DNA of 64,000 nucleotides, from contig JAJZJQ010000003.1 in assembly GCA_021851065.1 (NCBI GenBank), positions 1 through 64,000 on the forward strand, given 5' to 3'. A program made the translations under genes and the position numbers. This document shows positions 38,275-48,392 of this stretch, piece by piece (position 1 is the stretch's first letter; every line of letters begins with the position of its first letter). This DNA comes from Microcaldota archaeon. GTDB lineage: Archaea; Micrarchaeota; Micrarchaeia; Micrarchaeales; CABMGC01. The notes beneath the pieces were generated by a model. It ran no database searches and was not told where the DNA came from. It saw only the letters and a program-made list of their open reading frames with translations.

Positions 38275-38343
38275 GAAACACGCCGTTTTATTATATTTGC
38301 TCTCACAGTTATACTATCCAATGTTTAATAAAAATGGAGGTGT

Positions 38344-39222
38344 GTGGTAGTGGCAAGGATAGTCAAATCGCAAAAAGGCAGGCTGGTAGTGTATCTCCCC
38401 CCTGACGTGGTTAACGGGCTTGAACTGAAGGAGGGCGATGAAGTGAGTTTCTTTAGGGGTAAGGGAGGCTCGTTCATATTTGCAAAGAACTCTGACGTTG
38501 CAATGATGCTTGGAGGTGAACAGGCGGCGCAGGTAGAAGCAAGGCCGGAGCAAAGAATGCAGCTGCAGGTTACTGGGCAGGATGTAGAGGTTCTGAAGAA
38601 GATGGATACGCTAAGATACGATGATAGGACAGTGGATAATGTGAACAGGCTGCTTAGCGAACAGGAGCGCAGGGTGCTGCAGATGATGGTCCTTTCCGGA
38701 TTTGTCGGCAAGTTCAGGAAGGGGAACAAGGAGCTTTACAGCATATCGAAGCAGGTCTATGACAGGTACCTCATGAGAAAAAGGCCGGTGCAGGCCTCTG
38801 CACAGCAGGCAGGCGCGCCGTTCAAGCCGTCGTTCAAGGCCGGCGTTACTGCAGCGGCAAGGCAGCAGCAAAAGGGGCAGGATGAGGATGTCTCGTCGCT
38901 TGAGCGCGAGGGCTTTGTTGTACTCCCAACCGAAGCCGAAGCAAGCAGGGTGTCGCTGCTTTTGGAGCACAGCATAAGGACCGGACAGGTTCTTGGGACT
39001 AGGTCGTTTAGCAAGGACAGGGAGTTCTACATAGTGATGCGCGGATATTTCGACAGGCACGGAAGCGCCATGCTGAAGAAGCTCAGGGAGAAGGATTACA
39101 GGGTGGCGGACCTTTCAAGAGAGCTTGGAATGGACGAGAACGGAGCCAGGGCAGTGCTATACCTTCTTGCTGAGAGCGGAGACGTCATGGAAAGACGTAG
39201 AGACATGTTCACGCTTGCATAA
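38344..39222 (+). CDS. AbrB/SpoVT-like N-terminal domain plus winged-helix C-terminus, putative regulator
   Basis: KGRLVVYLPPDVVNGLELKEGDEVSFFRGKGGSFIF; C-terminal VADLSRELGMDENGARAVLYLLAESGDVMERR. Confidence 0.65.
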   Translation: MVVARIVKSQKGRLVVYLPPDVVNGLELKEGDEVSFFRGKGGSFIFAKNSDVAMMLGGEQAAQVEARPEQRMQLQVTGQDVEVLKKMDTLRYDDRTVDNVNRLLSEQERRVLQMMVLSGFVGKFRKGNKELYSISKQVYDRYLMRKRPVQASAQQAGAPFKPSFKAGVTAAARQQQKGQDEDVSSLEREGFVVLPTEAEASRVSLLLEHSIRTGQVLGTRSFSKDREFYIVMRGYFDRHGSAMLKKLREKDYRVADLSRELGMDENGARAVLYLLAESGDVMERRRDMFTLA

Positions 39223-39402
39223 TCAGAGCAGGGAAGCATGGTCGAATATAAGTATTACAATTGCGAAGATTGCCACCAATGCAAGGATTATCCTTGGATT
39301 TATTGAGGGCCCTTTCTCCGGAGCATCATAGAAGCTGAGCACCCCGGCGCTGTTTTGCGGCGTTGATAGCTGCATCGTTATCGCATCTATTTGCAACTGC
39401 AT
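39223..39402 (-). CDS. secG: Preprotein translocase subunit Sec61-beta (archaeal SecG)
   Basis: MQLQIDAITMQLSTPQNSAGVLSFYDAPEKGPSINPRIILALVAIFAIVILIFDHASLL: conserved SAG(L/V)xxFxxxxKGPxIxP followed by a single C-terminal TM helix. Confidence 0.82.
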   Translation of the reverse strand: MQLQIDAITMQLSTPQNSAGVLSFYDAPEKGPSINPRIILALVAIFAIVILIFDHASLL

Positions 39403-39434
39403 CCTATTTAAGCTTTCGAGCCGATTTTCATAAC

Positions 39435-40007
39435 ATGAAGGACAAGGCAGGGAAGCGGAAAGCATATGCAGAAGGGGATTATGGAACAGATGAGGAAAGC
39501 GAAGATGGACCAAGGAGCCGCGCGGAGCGCAGGGTGAGCACAGACAGAAGGGCCAAAGGGAGCGTAAACATCGGCGAACCGATGTCGCTTTGGATACTGC
39601 TGCTCCTGCTTGCAGTTGCAAGCAGGTATGTGCTACAAAGCACGTCACTTGTGCCGCATGGCAACGGGATATACCGGCTATTGAGCCTGTTCCCTGATTT
39701 CCTGCTTACGATGCCAGGCATACTGGTGCTGCCGCTGGTAGTTGGCGCCATAATAGGAGCTGAAGTCGGATCCAGGTCGTTTAGCATGGCCTCGGCGGTA
39801 AGGAGCGGCTTGCTAAACGGCATCTATGCAGTAGTGGTGTACGCCATGATAATAGCTGTTGTGTATATAGCCCTGGCTTATATAACTCCTCAAACGCCGT
39901 CCTTGTCAGGAGTAATACAGAACAGCGTACTGCTGCCTGCTATAGTCATGCTTCTTTCTCTTGAGGCATTTGCCGTGCTCTCGCACTCGCGGCGCGTGGA
40001 CAGCTGA
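39435..40007 (+). CDS. Integral membrane protein of unknown function
   Basis: Charged N-terminus followed by about 4 hydrophobic segments; divergent from secG. Confidence 0.65.
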   Translation: MKDKAGKRKAYAEGDYGTDEESEDGPRSRAERRVSTDRRAKGSVNIGEPMSLWILLLLLAVASRYVLQSTSLVPHGNGIYRLLSLFPDFLLTMPGILVLPLVVGAIIGAEVGSRSFSMASAVRSGLLNGIYAVVVYAMIIAVVYIALAYITPQTPSLSGVIQNSVLLPAIVMLLSLEAFAVLSHSRRVDS

Positions 40008-40008
40008 C

Positions 40009-40722
40009 TCATTCTACGAATCCAGCTATCCTTAGGAAGTTGGCAAACAGCCTGGCTCCAACGGCCCTGTATTCTTCTTTTGCCGCTTTATAATCTGCAC
40101 GCAGCGCTGATGCGTCGAGCTTCCTTAGATCAGTATCCTCCCTAAGCCACCTGCCAAACATCCCGTCCGTAAGCTCTAGATGGCCCTGTATCCCGTATGC
40201 GTTCTTGCCAACCTTAACAGCCTGGTTATGGCACACAGAGCCAGTTGCAAGCAGGCGCATGCGTGGTGCAGGAACGAACATCTCGCCGTGCAGATGGAAT
40301 ACCCTTAGCCTGTTGCCCATGCCCTCGAAAAGGGGATCCTGTTTTCCGTTTCCATTAAGCACCATCTCAAAGGGTTCGCCGTTTGCAGGGTTCCTCCACC
40401 CTATCTCACTTTCTTTGGCACTGACAACTGATCCGCCGCAGGATACTACAAGTATCTGGGCACCCAGGCATGTTCCAAGGTATGGGATACCAAGATCTGC
40501 GGTCTTCTTCACGAATTCGCGCTCTGCGCCGATTAGGGCAGTGCCATCATTTGCGCTGCTTGGGCCGCCCATCACATATACTGCATCATATCCGATGGGA
40601 TCCGGAAGTGGACTGCCCCTTGCCAGATCCACTACGTCGAATCTTATGCGATGCTTGCGCAGAACTGAAGCTATGGCTCCGGGCCCTTCCCTTGATATGT
40701 TCTTTACCACAAGTGCTTTCAT
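40009..40722 (-). CDS. Class I glutamine amidotransferase (GuaA-glutaminase-like)
   Basis: VYVMGGPSSANDG, LGTCLGAQILVVSCGG, AYGIQGHLELT catalytic Cys/His/Glu. Confidence 0.88.
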   Translation of the reverse strand: MKALVVKNISREGPGAIASVLRKHRIRFDVVDLARGSPLPDPIGYDAVYVMGGPSSANDGTALIGAEREFVKKTADLGIPYLGTCLGAQILVVSCGGSVVSAKESEIGWRNPANGEPFEMVLNGNGKQDPLFEGMGNRLRVFHLHGEMFVPAPRMRLLATGSVCHNQAVKVGKNAYGIQGHLELTDGMFGRWLREDTDLRKLDASALRADYKAAKEEYRAVGARLFANFLRIAGFVE

Positions 40723-40737
40723 CCCTACCTCCCCCCA

Positions 40738-41904
40738 TCATTTCACGCTGACTATCTTTATTATGTCACCATCTTTAAGAAGGTGATTCTTCTGCAGCCG
40801 CATCTTTGTGCGCGCGTCCACAGCATACTTCATCCCCTTTGCAATGTCCGAATGTATCCTGGCAGCCAGGTCATATGCAGTGGAGCCCCTGTCCATAAGA
40901 ATTGAGTCCGGCAGCACGTTGCCGGAGTGGTCTGTGTAGTGGGCTTCGTCTTCTACGGGATAGACAACTACCTTGCCCATTGAAGAGAACGCAATCTCCT
41001 CGAGAAGCCGCCCTACCCCTGTGCCGCCGTGTTTTTGTATGTAATCCCTCATGTACTCCAGCGCTTTGGATTGCTCTGCGCCGACTTCCTTGATAATTGC
41101 AAAATCAGCTGACCCAGGCGCGTATTCGATGATGCCTTTCTTTGCCGCCCTGGAAAGGGCAAGCTCTATTGCAGCGCAGCAGCCGAACACCTGCACTGGG
41201 CCTAGCCTGCCGCGCAGGTTTTCTAGGGCATTTGCTCCGGCCTGATCCATCTTATTGGCCGCCACAACAAGAGGCTTGTTTATCCTGAGAAGCTCTGTGG
41301 CGAACCGTTTTGTGGCATCCCTGTCCCAGGATATTGCAGACAAAGACAGATAGCTCCTGTCTGCAGCCTCCTTTATCTGCTGCCCGCTTGCCCGCATGCC
41401 TGACAGCAGCTCGCACAATGCAGCATCCCCATCCGTTCTTTTCGACAGTTTTGGCATATGCTTTGATATTATGTCGGTAAGCCACTGCGCTATCTCGTCT
41501 TGCACCATCTGCACCTCTATGGCAGGGTCGCTGAATTCGGACTTGTTCCCATTGACATCGGTCCTGCCGCTTGCGTCGACAACCTGTATAAGCGCATCGG
41601 CGCCTATAAGGTCGTTTAGGAACTGGTTGCCCATCCCCTTCCCAAGATGCGCGCCTGGAACAAGACCGGCAACATCAATGATGTTGACAGGTATCTGCCT
41701 TATGCCGTTTATGCATGCCGAGTTCCTCGGATTGCATTTGATCCCAAGCCCGGCATCCGGGCATCTCCTGCCCATGTATGCAACCCCAAGATTAGGCTTT
41801 ATGGTGGTGAACGCATAGTCTGCTATCTGGGCATCGGCAAAGGTAAATGCCGAGAACAGCGTGCTCTTGCCCTTGTTAGGCGCTCCGACAAGTCCTACAA
41901 GCAT
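40738..41904 (-). CDS. YchF/Obg-related GTP-binding protein (COG0012)
   Basis: MLVGLVGAPNKGKSTLFSAFT, FTTIKPNLGV, VNIIDVAGLVPGAHLGKGMGNQFLNDL, C-terminal TGS-like domain. Confidence 0.93.
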   Translation of the reverse strand: MLVGLVGAPNKGKSTLFSAFTFADAQIADYAFTTIKPNLGVAYMGRRCPDAGLGIKCNPRNSACINGIRQIPVNIIDVAGLVPGAHLGKGMGNQFLNDLIGADALIQVVDASGRTDVNGNKSEFSDPAIEVQMVQDEIAQWLTDIISKHMPKLSKRTDGDAALCELLSGMRASGQQIKEAADRSYLSLSAISWDRDATKRFATELLRINKPLVVAANKMDQAGANALENLRGRLGPVQVFGCCAAIELALSRAAKKGIIEYAPGSADFAIIKEVGAEQSKALEYMRDYIQKHGGTGVGRLLEEIAFSSMGKVVVYPVEDEAHYTDHSGNVLPDSILMDRGSTAYDLAARIHSDIAKGMKYAVDARTKMRLQKNHLLKDGDIIKIVSVK

Positions 41905-41971
41905 GAAAACCAGACAGATACTATTAGGGCTCACCTTTAAAATATAGCTGCGATAATAAAGCACTGGACAG

Positions 41972-42058
41972 GCAGGGGTGGCAGAGCTTGGTCAAATGCG
42001 ACGGGTTCAGGGCCCGCTTCCTTTAGTGGATGCGTGAGTTCAAATCTCACCCCCTGCA
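41972..42058 (+). tRNA. tRNA-Leu (anticodon CAG), intronless, no encoded CCA
   Basis: Acceptor GCAGGGG/CCCCTGC, class-II variable arm (TCC…GGA), T-arm GTGAG-TTCAAAT-CTCAC, loop TT-CAG-GG, discriminator A. Confidence 0.93.
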
Positions 42059-42084
42059 TATTGCCATGCCGCCTGGCCTTCGCA

Positions 42085-42690
42085 TCAATTTCTTTTGATT
42101 CTGAATGCCCTGATCAGTTCACGCCCGTTTAGCTCGTTCACTACATTCAGTTCAACCAGCGCGGCAAGCTGTTCCCTTGCCCTGCGAAATGTTTCGTGAG
42201 CAGTGAGCATGCCCCTGATGTCCACCCTCCCGGCCCTCTCGAATTCGTGCGGGCCGATGTATACCATAGCCACTGCGCCGACCCATCCTGCTGGCCTATT
42301 CGCATCTAGATGGAGTATCCCGCTTTCAGTATATGCCCACACGCGCCCCTCGCCCGGATGGAGCACCATCCCCACGCCCCTCTCCAGTCTGTTAAAGCTG
42401 CCGTAAAATGGCACGTACCCTCCGCTGCGCGTTATGGTGTAATTGCCTTGCCCATGTGGCTGCTGGCTGCTGCCTGGCACATGCATAAGTGCAATGTGGT
42501 CTATCCATGCGCCTTCAGGAAGGCTGAATTCCTGTGTGTTTCTATATGCGGCGAGTATGTCGCCCATTCCTGCCACCTTGAAGCTGCTGCTCCTTGACGC
42601 CATGGAAAAGCTGCGCTGTGACACGCTTAGCGGCGTAGAGTATATTCTCCTGGCGTTTGCCATTGATGCGGGCTGCACTGTTATCAGCAC
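42085..42690 (-). CDS. Hypothetical protein
   Basis: Open frame of 201 aa in a gene-sized interval; GWVGAVAMVYIGPHEFERAGRVDIRGMLTAHETFRRAREQLAAL not assigned to a family. Confidence 0.5.
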   Translation of the reverse strand: MLITVQPASMANARRIYSTPLSVSQRSFSMASRSSSFKVAGMGDILAAYRNTQEFSLPEGAWIDHIALMHVPGSSQQPHGQGNYTITRSGGYVPFYGSFNRLERGVGMVLHPGEGRVWAYTESGILHLDANRPAGWVGAVAMVYIGPHEFERAGRVDIRGMLTAHETFRRAREQLAALVELNVVNELNGRELIRAFRIKRN

Positions 42691-42770
42691 CTATCGCCGC
42701 CTGCCTCATATTTATGCATATCGCGATGCCATCCGAAAAGGTTATATAAGGCTTTCTAGCAATCGTATAT

Positions 42771-43064
42771 GTGATGTTGATGGCCAGAGAGGCTAGCAAT
42801 AGGAACGTAGTTGTGATAGACCCCAAGCTGGTGATGGATAGATTCCTGCACTACAGGGAGAGGCACCAGGGATGGCACATATTCAAGACGATGTACTGGT
42901 CGATATTCTTCGTGGTAGTCGGGATATTTCTTTTATATTATAACCAGATCGGATTCGGCATTACTCTTTTTTTCGGAGCGGTCTCGCTGCTTTTTGCGGT
43001 AATGCTCATACTGTTCGGGCTAACTGAGGCTCTGCACCACAAGCTGATGAGAAGGTACGGCTGA
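42771..43064 (+). CDS. Small two-TM membrane protein upstream of secFD
   Basis: Two hydrophobic hairpin helices; co-directional with secF; TATA-like ttatataag about 25 nt upstream. Confidence 0.65.
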   Translation: MMLMAREASNRNVVVIDPKLVMDRFLHYRERHQGWHIFKTMYWSIFFVVVGIFLLYYNQIGFGITLFFGAVSLLFAVMLILFGLTEALHHKLMRRYG

Positions 43065-43070
43065 AGAAAT

Positions 43071-44240
43071 TTGCTGATACACATGGCATTCACATTGCCT
43101 AATATATACCATAATAGGAACCTGAAGATATTCGTTGCGATACCTGTGGTCATGATGATCATAGGATTATACCTTTCGCGTGGCATTACTCTTGATTCTA
43201 CGCTGAGCGGAGGCCAGAGCATAACGCTGCAGACAAACACCACGCTTAGCGCGTCGCAGATAGCATCAGGCATAACGCAGACTACCCATGTCTTAAACCC
43301 TAGCGTTACGGTTAGCAGCGGGCAGGTCTCCATAACCCTTGCCGCAAACAAGACGCTCTCTGATGCCGAAAGCTACCTTATAGCAGCAGACCAGTACGAA
43401 GCCAACTACACAAGCGCGCTGGTCAACACCACCAATTACCAGCTGATCCTCAAGAGCGATCCGGCCAACCAGACAGCGCAGACGCTTCTTGCGCAGAGCA
43501 TGGCAGTTGGTAACTCTTCTGCGGCAGCTACTGCAAGATATTCTGGACTTGTGATGTCGTCTCTTGCCCCCTTTGGCATACCTGCCAGCCTTAACGCAAG
43601 CTCCCCAACTGCAATGGTTGCAAGCGCACAGAGCGCGTATTCTAACGCAAGCAGCTCATACAAGCAGATGATAATATCAGGGATATCAAAGGTTGTGCCT
43701 TTCTCGTCGTACTCTTATCAGGACATAACAGTGCTGCAAAGCACCTTCTTTTTGCATGAGCTTGAGACGATAATAATAGCCGCATTCATACTGATCTCCA
43801 TAGTTGTCTTCGTGATATTCAGGAGCGTGGTGCCGTCGTTTGCAGTAGTATTCGGAGCAGCTAACGACATGGTGGTCGCGCTTGGCGCCATGGCCCTGTT
43901 CGGCATACCTCTTGGCGTAGCCAGCATAGGGGGGCTGCTCATGCTGCTTGGCTACTCAATAGATACTGACGTGCTTACAGCAGTAAGGATACTTAAGAGA
44001 AGGGAGGGAACAGCGGAGGAGAGGGCGTACGGATCTATGAAGACAGGGCTTACAATGACTGCAACCGCAATAGTTTCATTTGCTGTGCTCTTTGCAGTAT
44101 CGCTAATAGCGTATGTGCCCACCTATTACGAGATATCCGGAGTAGTGCTCTTTGGGCTTATAGGCGACCTGTTTACAACGTGGCTTGGCAACGCCTCGCT
44201 GATACTGCTTTACGTAAAGAGGAAGGAGTCGGGTAGATGA
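43071..44240 (+). CDS. secF: Protein-export membrane protein SecF
   Basis: SRGITLDSTLSGGQSITLQTNT; GAANDMVVALGAMALFGIPLGVASIGGLLMLLGYSIDTDVLTAVRI. Confidence 0.93.
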   Translation: MLIHMAFTLPNIYHNRNLKIFVAIPVVMMIIGLYLSRGITLDSTLSGGQSITLQTNTTLSASQIASGITQTTHVLNPSVTVSSGQVSITLAANKTLSDAESYLIAADQYEANYTSALVNTTNYQLILKSDPANQTAQTLLAQSMAVGNSSAAATARYSGLVMSSLAPFGIPASLNASSPTAMVASAQSAYSNASSSYKQMIISGISKVVPFSSYSYQDITVLQSTFFLHELETIIIAAFILISIVVFVIFRSVVPSFAVVFGAANDMVVALGAMALFGIPLGVASIGGLLMLLGYSIDTDVLTAVRILKRREGTAEERAYGSMKTGLTMTATAIVSFAVLFAVSLIAYVPTYYEISGVVLFGLIGDLFTTWLGNASLILLYVKRKESGR

Positions 44241-44241
44241 C

Positions 44242-45834
44242 ATGGCAGTTTTAGACTATCTAAAAGACAGGCGCGTGCTTGCGCTAATAGCCATAGTCGC
44301 ACTGCTTGGCATACTCGATTACCATTATGGCATACACCTTGGAATAGAATTCGCTGGAGGCACCCAGATACCGATAACCCTGGAGCACCAGGTGACTGCG
44401 GCGCAGATGGACCAGCTCATATCCATACTGCAGCAGAGGCTGTCCACATTCGGCCTAAAGGAGATAAATGTCCAGGGGATAGGGTCATCGCAGGTCACGG
44501 TGCAGATACCAAGCGTGTCCCAAAAGGACATACAGGATGTCGTCTCAATAATACAGAGCCAGGGGGTGTTCCAGGGAGTTGTGAACGGGAAGGTTGCCAT
44601 AGACGGCTCATCCATAGTGAGCGGCAGCGTAGGCGCCGGGCAGCCCACAGTGTCCAACGGCAATGTCTCGTGGTCTGTGTCGTTTTACGTTACCCAGCAG
44701 GGTGCAGAGCAGTTCGCCAAGGTTGCATTCGGGCAGGCCAATAAGCCCCTTTACATGTTCCTTGACAGGCCAACAAGCGCAATAGTTCTTCTTAACTCCT
44801 CAGTGCTTGGAAGCGCAGGCACATCGCAGCAGCAGGCCCTGCAGGCGCTGGCAAGCGCAATGCAGGTAGGCAACAGGACAATACCTGTGGAGCTTCTTAG
44901 CTCCGATGCAGGAAACTGGAACTCGCTCTACAGCTTCTTCAAGGCCAATGCAGGAAAGTACCAGGACGTGATACTTGTAAACGGAACATCGCAGCGCATA
45001 ATAGACAACCTCACCGCCCTCAATTACACGGTAGTCACTGAGAGCATTGCAAACATGACCCCTACGCTCACTACAGGATCAGGGATAAGCCAGGGAAGCT
45101 CGTTCATAGTGCAGTCATGGCCTGCAGTAGGCCTGCTCTCGGCCCCTCTGCTCAACCCGGGAGTGACAAACGGCTCCATAAGCCAGAGTTATGTGATAAA
45201 CGGTGCTGCGCCAACTACCCTTCCTCTGGCGCAAAAGGAGACGTATGCAACGCAGCAGGCCACACTCATACAGAGCGTGCTAAATGGCGGGGCTCTTCCG
45301 GTTCACGTGATAGTCGGAGTGCCCACAGTGACTCCGCCGACCCTTGGCAGCAGCTTTGAGCGCATAAGCGTGATAGCCCTTGTGCTTGCGATCATAGCAG
45401 TCTCGATTGTGATAGCCGTAAGGTACAGGAAGGCGTTCCTCATAGCGCCGATAATACTTACAACGCTTGCCGAGCTGTTCATAATAATGTCCATAATAGG
45501 CCTCATAGGCACAATAGACCTGTCTGCCATAGCGGGAATGATAGCCGTTATAGGCACAGGAGTGGATGCGCAGATAATCATATCTGATGAAGTGCTGGGC
45601 ATGCACAGGGATTCTACCATGAAACTTAGGCTTGGCAGCGCCTTCTACATAGTCTGGGCAGATGCGTTCCTGCTCACTGTGGCAATGCTGCCACTGTTCT
45701 TCTCAACTTCCCTTGTGACTGTGATAGGCTTTTCAGAATCGACGATAATAGGGGCGCTGCTTGGTGCATTCATCACAAGACCTTCGTACGGCGCTATAAT
45801 AGGGAGGCACTACGCGGGGAAACAGAATGCCTAG
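44242..45834 (+). CDS. secD: Protein-export membrane protein SecD
   Basis: HLGIEFAGGTQIPITLE…QRLSTFGLKEINVQGIGSSQVTVQIP; DLSAIAGMIAVIGTGVDAQIIISDEVL. Confidence 0.94.
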   Translation: MAVLDYLKDRRVLALIAIVALLGILDYHYGIHLGIEFAGGTQIPITLEHQVTAAQMDQLISILQQRLSTFGLKEINVQGIGSSQVTVQIPSVSQKDIQDVVSIIQSQGVFQGVVNGKVAIDGSSIVSGSVGAGQPTVSNGNVSWSVSFYVTQQGAEQFAKVAFGQANKPLYMFLDRPTSAIVLLNSSVLGSAGTSQQQALQALASAMQVGNRTIPVELLSSDAGNWNSLYSFFKANAGKYQDVILVNGTSQRIIDNLTALNYTVVTESIANMTPTLTTGSGISQGSSFIVQSWPAVGLLSAPLLNPGVTNGSISQSYVINGAAPTTLPLAQKETYATQQATLIQSVLNGGALPVHVIVGVPTVTPPTLGSSFERISVIALVLAIIAVSIVIAVRYRKAFLIAPIILTTLAELFIIMSIIGLIGTIDLSAIAGMIAVIGTGVDAQIIISDEVLGMHRDSTMKLRLGSAFYIVWADAFLLTVAMLPLFFSTSLVTVIGFSESTIIGALLGAFITRPSYGAIIGRHYAGKQNA

Positions 45835-46471
45835 ATACTGCCCCACGTGCGGGAACTCCAGCGACAGGATGCAGTTCTTTGGCAACTTCTGCGAGGAATG
45901 CACGAGGAAGAAGTTCGCGGAGTCCCTTATCTCTTCAATTGAGGTATATCGGTGCAAGAGCTGCGGGAGGATAAAGGCAGGCGGCGGGTTCGCTCAGCCT
46001 GGATCAGACAGCCTTGCCGCTGCAGTAAAAAAGCAGCTTGGAGGCTATGCCATCAAAATCATAGGCATCGGCGAGGATGAGTGCAGCGCGAAGGTGCTTG
46101 TGTCGCAGGACACCGCGCATGGCACGATATCTTCTGAAAAGGAGATAGTGATATCATACAAGAAGGTACTGTGCGAGAGATGCTACAGGAAGGCGTGCAA
46201 CTACCACGAGGCAGTTGTCCAGCTGCGCGGCGATATGCAAAGGGCACAGAAAATGCTTGCCAGGATAACCAAATATTTCGAGGATCGCAACGGGTTCATA
46301 ACCAAGGTTGAGGAGAATGACAACGGGATGGATGTGTATTTGAGCAGCAAGAAACTTGCCAGCGCGTTCATGTCCAGAATGGATCTTAAGCCAGTCATGT
46401 CCTACACGTTGGTAGGGGTGAGGAAGGGCAAGAAGGTCTACAAGAACACGTACGCCCTGAGGTTCGGATGA
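45827..46471 (+). CDS. NMD3-like protein
   Basis: MPRYCPTCGNSSDRMQFFGNFCEECTRKKF and CKSCGR/CERCYRKAC clusters typical of archaeal NMD3. Confidence 0.88.
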   Translation: MPRYCPTCGNSSDRMQFFGNFCEECTRKKFAESLISSIEVYRCKSCGRIKAGGGFAQPGSDSLAAAVKKQLGGYAIKIIGIGEDECSAKVLVSQDTAHGTISSEKEIVISYKKVLCERCYRKACNYHEAVVQLRGDMQRAQKMLARITKYFEDRNGFITKVEENDNGMDVYLSSKKLASAFMSRMDLKPVMSYTLVGVRKGKKVYKNTYALRFG

Positions 46472-47142
46472 TGAAGGAGTACGTTTCCATAGTGATACCT
46501 GCTCTAAACGAGGAGAAGAACCTAGGCAGGCTTATGCGCGAGGTTAGGCACATAATGGCGGGCGGGAGCTATGAGGTCATAGTGGTCGACGGCCACTCGT
46601 CGGATAAGACAGTAGACATAGCAAAGAGCCTTGGGGCGAGGGTGATTTATGACAGGATAGGCAAGGGATCCGCCCTCATAAGGGGCCTTAATGCCGCAAG
46701 GGGGGATGTGATAGTGTCAATGGATGCAGACCTCTCCAATGAGCCAAAGGAACTTGGGCTGCTCATAGACAGCATAAGAATAGGCTACGATGTCTGCATG
46801 GGCTCAAGATTCATGTCGGGGGGCAATTCCGAGGACATTTCCCTGGTAAGGAAACTCGGCAACAGGTTTTTCGTAACCATGGTCAACATCATCTTCGGCG
46901 GCAGCTACAGCGACATGTGCTATGGGTACAGGAGTTTCAGGAAAGGAATACCAAAACGCCTGCGCCTCATGGAGAAAGGGTTTGGCATAGAGACCGAGAT
47001 AAACATAAAGGCAGTGAAGCTGGGCCTGAAAGTCGTAGAGGTGCCTAGCGTTGAGAAGAGGAGAGCTGCAGGGGACCCTAAGCTAAGGACATTTCGGGAT
47101 GGCTACGCAATACTAAAGACAATAATAAAGAACATTCGCTAG
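46468..47142 (+). CDS. GT2-family glycosyltransferase (dolichyl-phosphate mannosyl/glucosyltransferase-like)
   Basis: VSIVIPALNEEKNLGRL, VIVVDGHSSDKTVDIA, VIVSMDADLSNEPKEL. Confidence 0.92.
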   Translation: MMKEYVSIVIPALNEEKNLGRLMREVRHIMAGGSYEVIVVDGHSSDKTVDIAKSLGARVIYDRIGKGSALIRGLNAARGDVIVSMDADLSNEPKELGLLIDSIRIGYDVCMGSRFMSGGNSEDISLVRKLGNRFFVTMVNIIFGGSYSDMCYGYRSFRKGIPKRLRLMEKGFGIETEINIKAVKLGLKVVEVPSVEKRRAAGDPKLRTFRDGYAILKTIIKNIR

Positions 47143-47165
47143 GCGCACCGGGCATACTGGCGCAG

Positions 47166-48383
47166 CTATAGGACCATATGGGCGAATACCTTTGCATCCC
47201 CAAGAACATAGCTTATGCGAGTGTATTCGTTGGGCTGGTGGGCTATGTCGGGTTCCGTGGACCACACAGCAGCCTGCATCCCCTTCTTGCGCGGGAACGC
47301 GGCGCAGGTGCCTCCCCCTATGCCCATAAGCCTAGGCTTTATCCCCTTTAGCCTGTGCACCGACGACGCCAGGATCCTCACAACTTCTGAATCAGCCTGG
47401 GTGGCTGCTGCAGGATCCTCCCTCACTATTGGATCTATGCTTATGCTGACCTGGGGGAATCTTCTTGCTATGGCCTTTATGTCGCAAAGCACATCGTCCA
47501 GTCTGTAATCTGGCAGCACCCTGCAGTCGATGTATGACACCTCTATGCCCGGTATTATGTTGGTGCTGTCGACGTTCTTCTCGTGCTTTGTCATCTCGAA
47601 AGTAGAGACATTTGGATTGAACAGCGAATTGGTCTTGCCGTACTTGGAGTGCAGCATCTCGTCAGCCTCGTAGAGGAAACGTATTGAATAGCGGTATGCG
47701 TTTACCCCAAGGTCAGGTGTGCTTGCATGGACCTGCTTGCCCTTTACTGTGACTTTGAGCCACAGCAGGCCCTTCTCCCCAACCTCTATGATGTCGCCGC
47801 GGTCATTGCCCCAGTCAGGCACGACGAACATGTCGGAGCTCTTGCTGAACAGGCCCTTTTCCTCGACCAGCTTCTGCATGCCGTACCTGCTGCCTACCTC
47901 TTCGTCTGCTGCAAGTACGAGACCGAAGTTGTATCCGGTATCTATGCCGGATTCCTTTATAGCCCTCATTGCATATATGGACGACATAACGCCCTGGCCG
48001 TTGTCGTTTGTGCCCCTGCCATACATCCTGTCGCCGTCGATCCTTACGCAGAACGGGTCGCCCTTCCACAGGCTCCTGTCGCCCTCGGCAACAGTATCGG
48101 TGTGACCTACGAACCAGATCGTCTTCTTTGCATTGCCTATCCTTGCGATTATGTTTGGTCTGATGGCACCGGTGTCATCCTTATAGTCGTAGCGTCTCGT
48201 TTTGATGCCCCATGACCCAAGCAGCTTGTCCAGGAACATGGCCCTCTCCAGCTCCCCTTCGCCCCCGCTGGAAGGAGATATGGCCCTGATTGGTATCATT
48301 TCCTTCATCCTGCCAATCATGTCCTGCCTGTACGAGTCTATAAGGCCGCTAACGGCACCAAATCCATCAGTCATACAATCCAC
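47166..48383 (-). CDS. M20-family metallopeptidase/deacylase (ArgE/DapE-like)
   Basis: WFVGHTDTVAEGD, YGRGTNDNGQGVMSSI, VLAADEEVGSRYGMQ. Confidence 0.9.
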   Translation of the reverse strand: MDCMTDGFGAVSGLIDSYRQDMIGRMKEMIPIRAISPSSGGEGELERAMFLDKLLGSWGIKTRRYDYKDDTGAIRPNIIARIGNAKKTIWFVGHTDTVAEGDRSLWKGDPFCVRIDGDRMYGRGTNDNGQGVMSSIYAMRAIKESGIDTGYNFGLVLAADEEVGSRYGMQKLVEEKGLFSKSSDMFVVPDWGNDRGDIIEVGEKGLLWLKVTVKGKQVHASTPDLGVNAYRYSIRFLYEADEMLHSKYGKTNSLFNPNVSTFEMTKHEKNVDSTNIIPGIEVSYIDCRVLPDYRLDDVLCDIKAIARRFPQVSISIDPIVREDPAAATQADSEVVRILASSVHRLKGIKPRLMGIGGGTCAAFPRKKGMQAAVWSTEPDIAHQPNEYTRISYVLGDAKVFAHMVL

Positions 48384-48392
48384 AATTAAGCG

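Noticed and set aside
44242-45834. secF preceding secD as an anomaly
   Set aside because: secF-secD gene order is common in archaea; not unusual.
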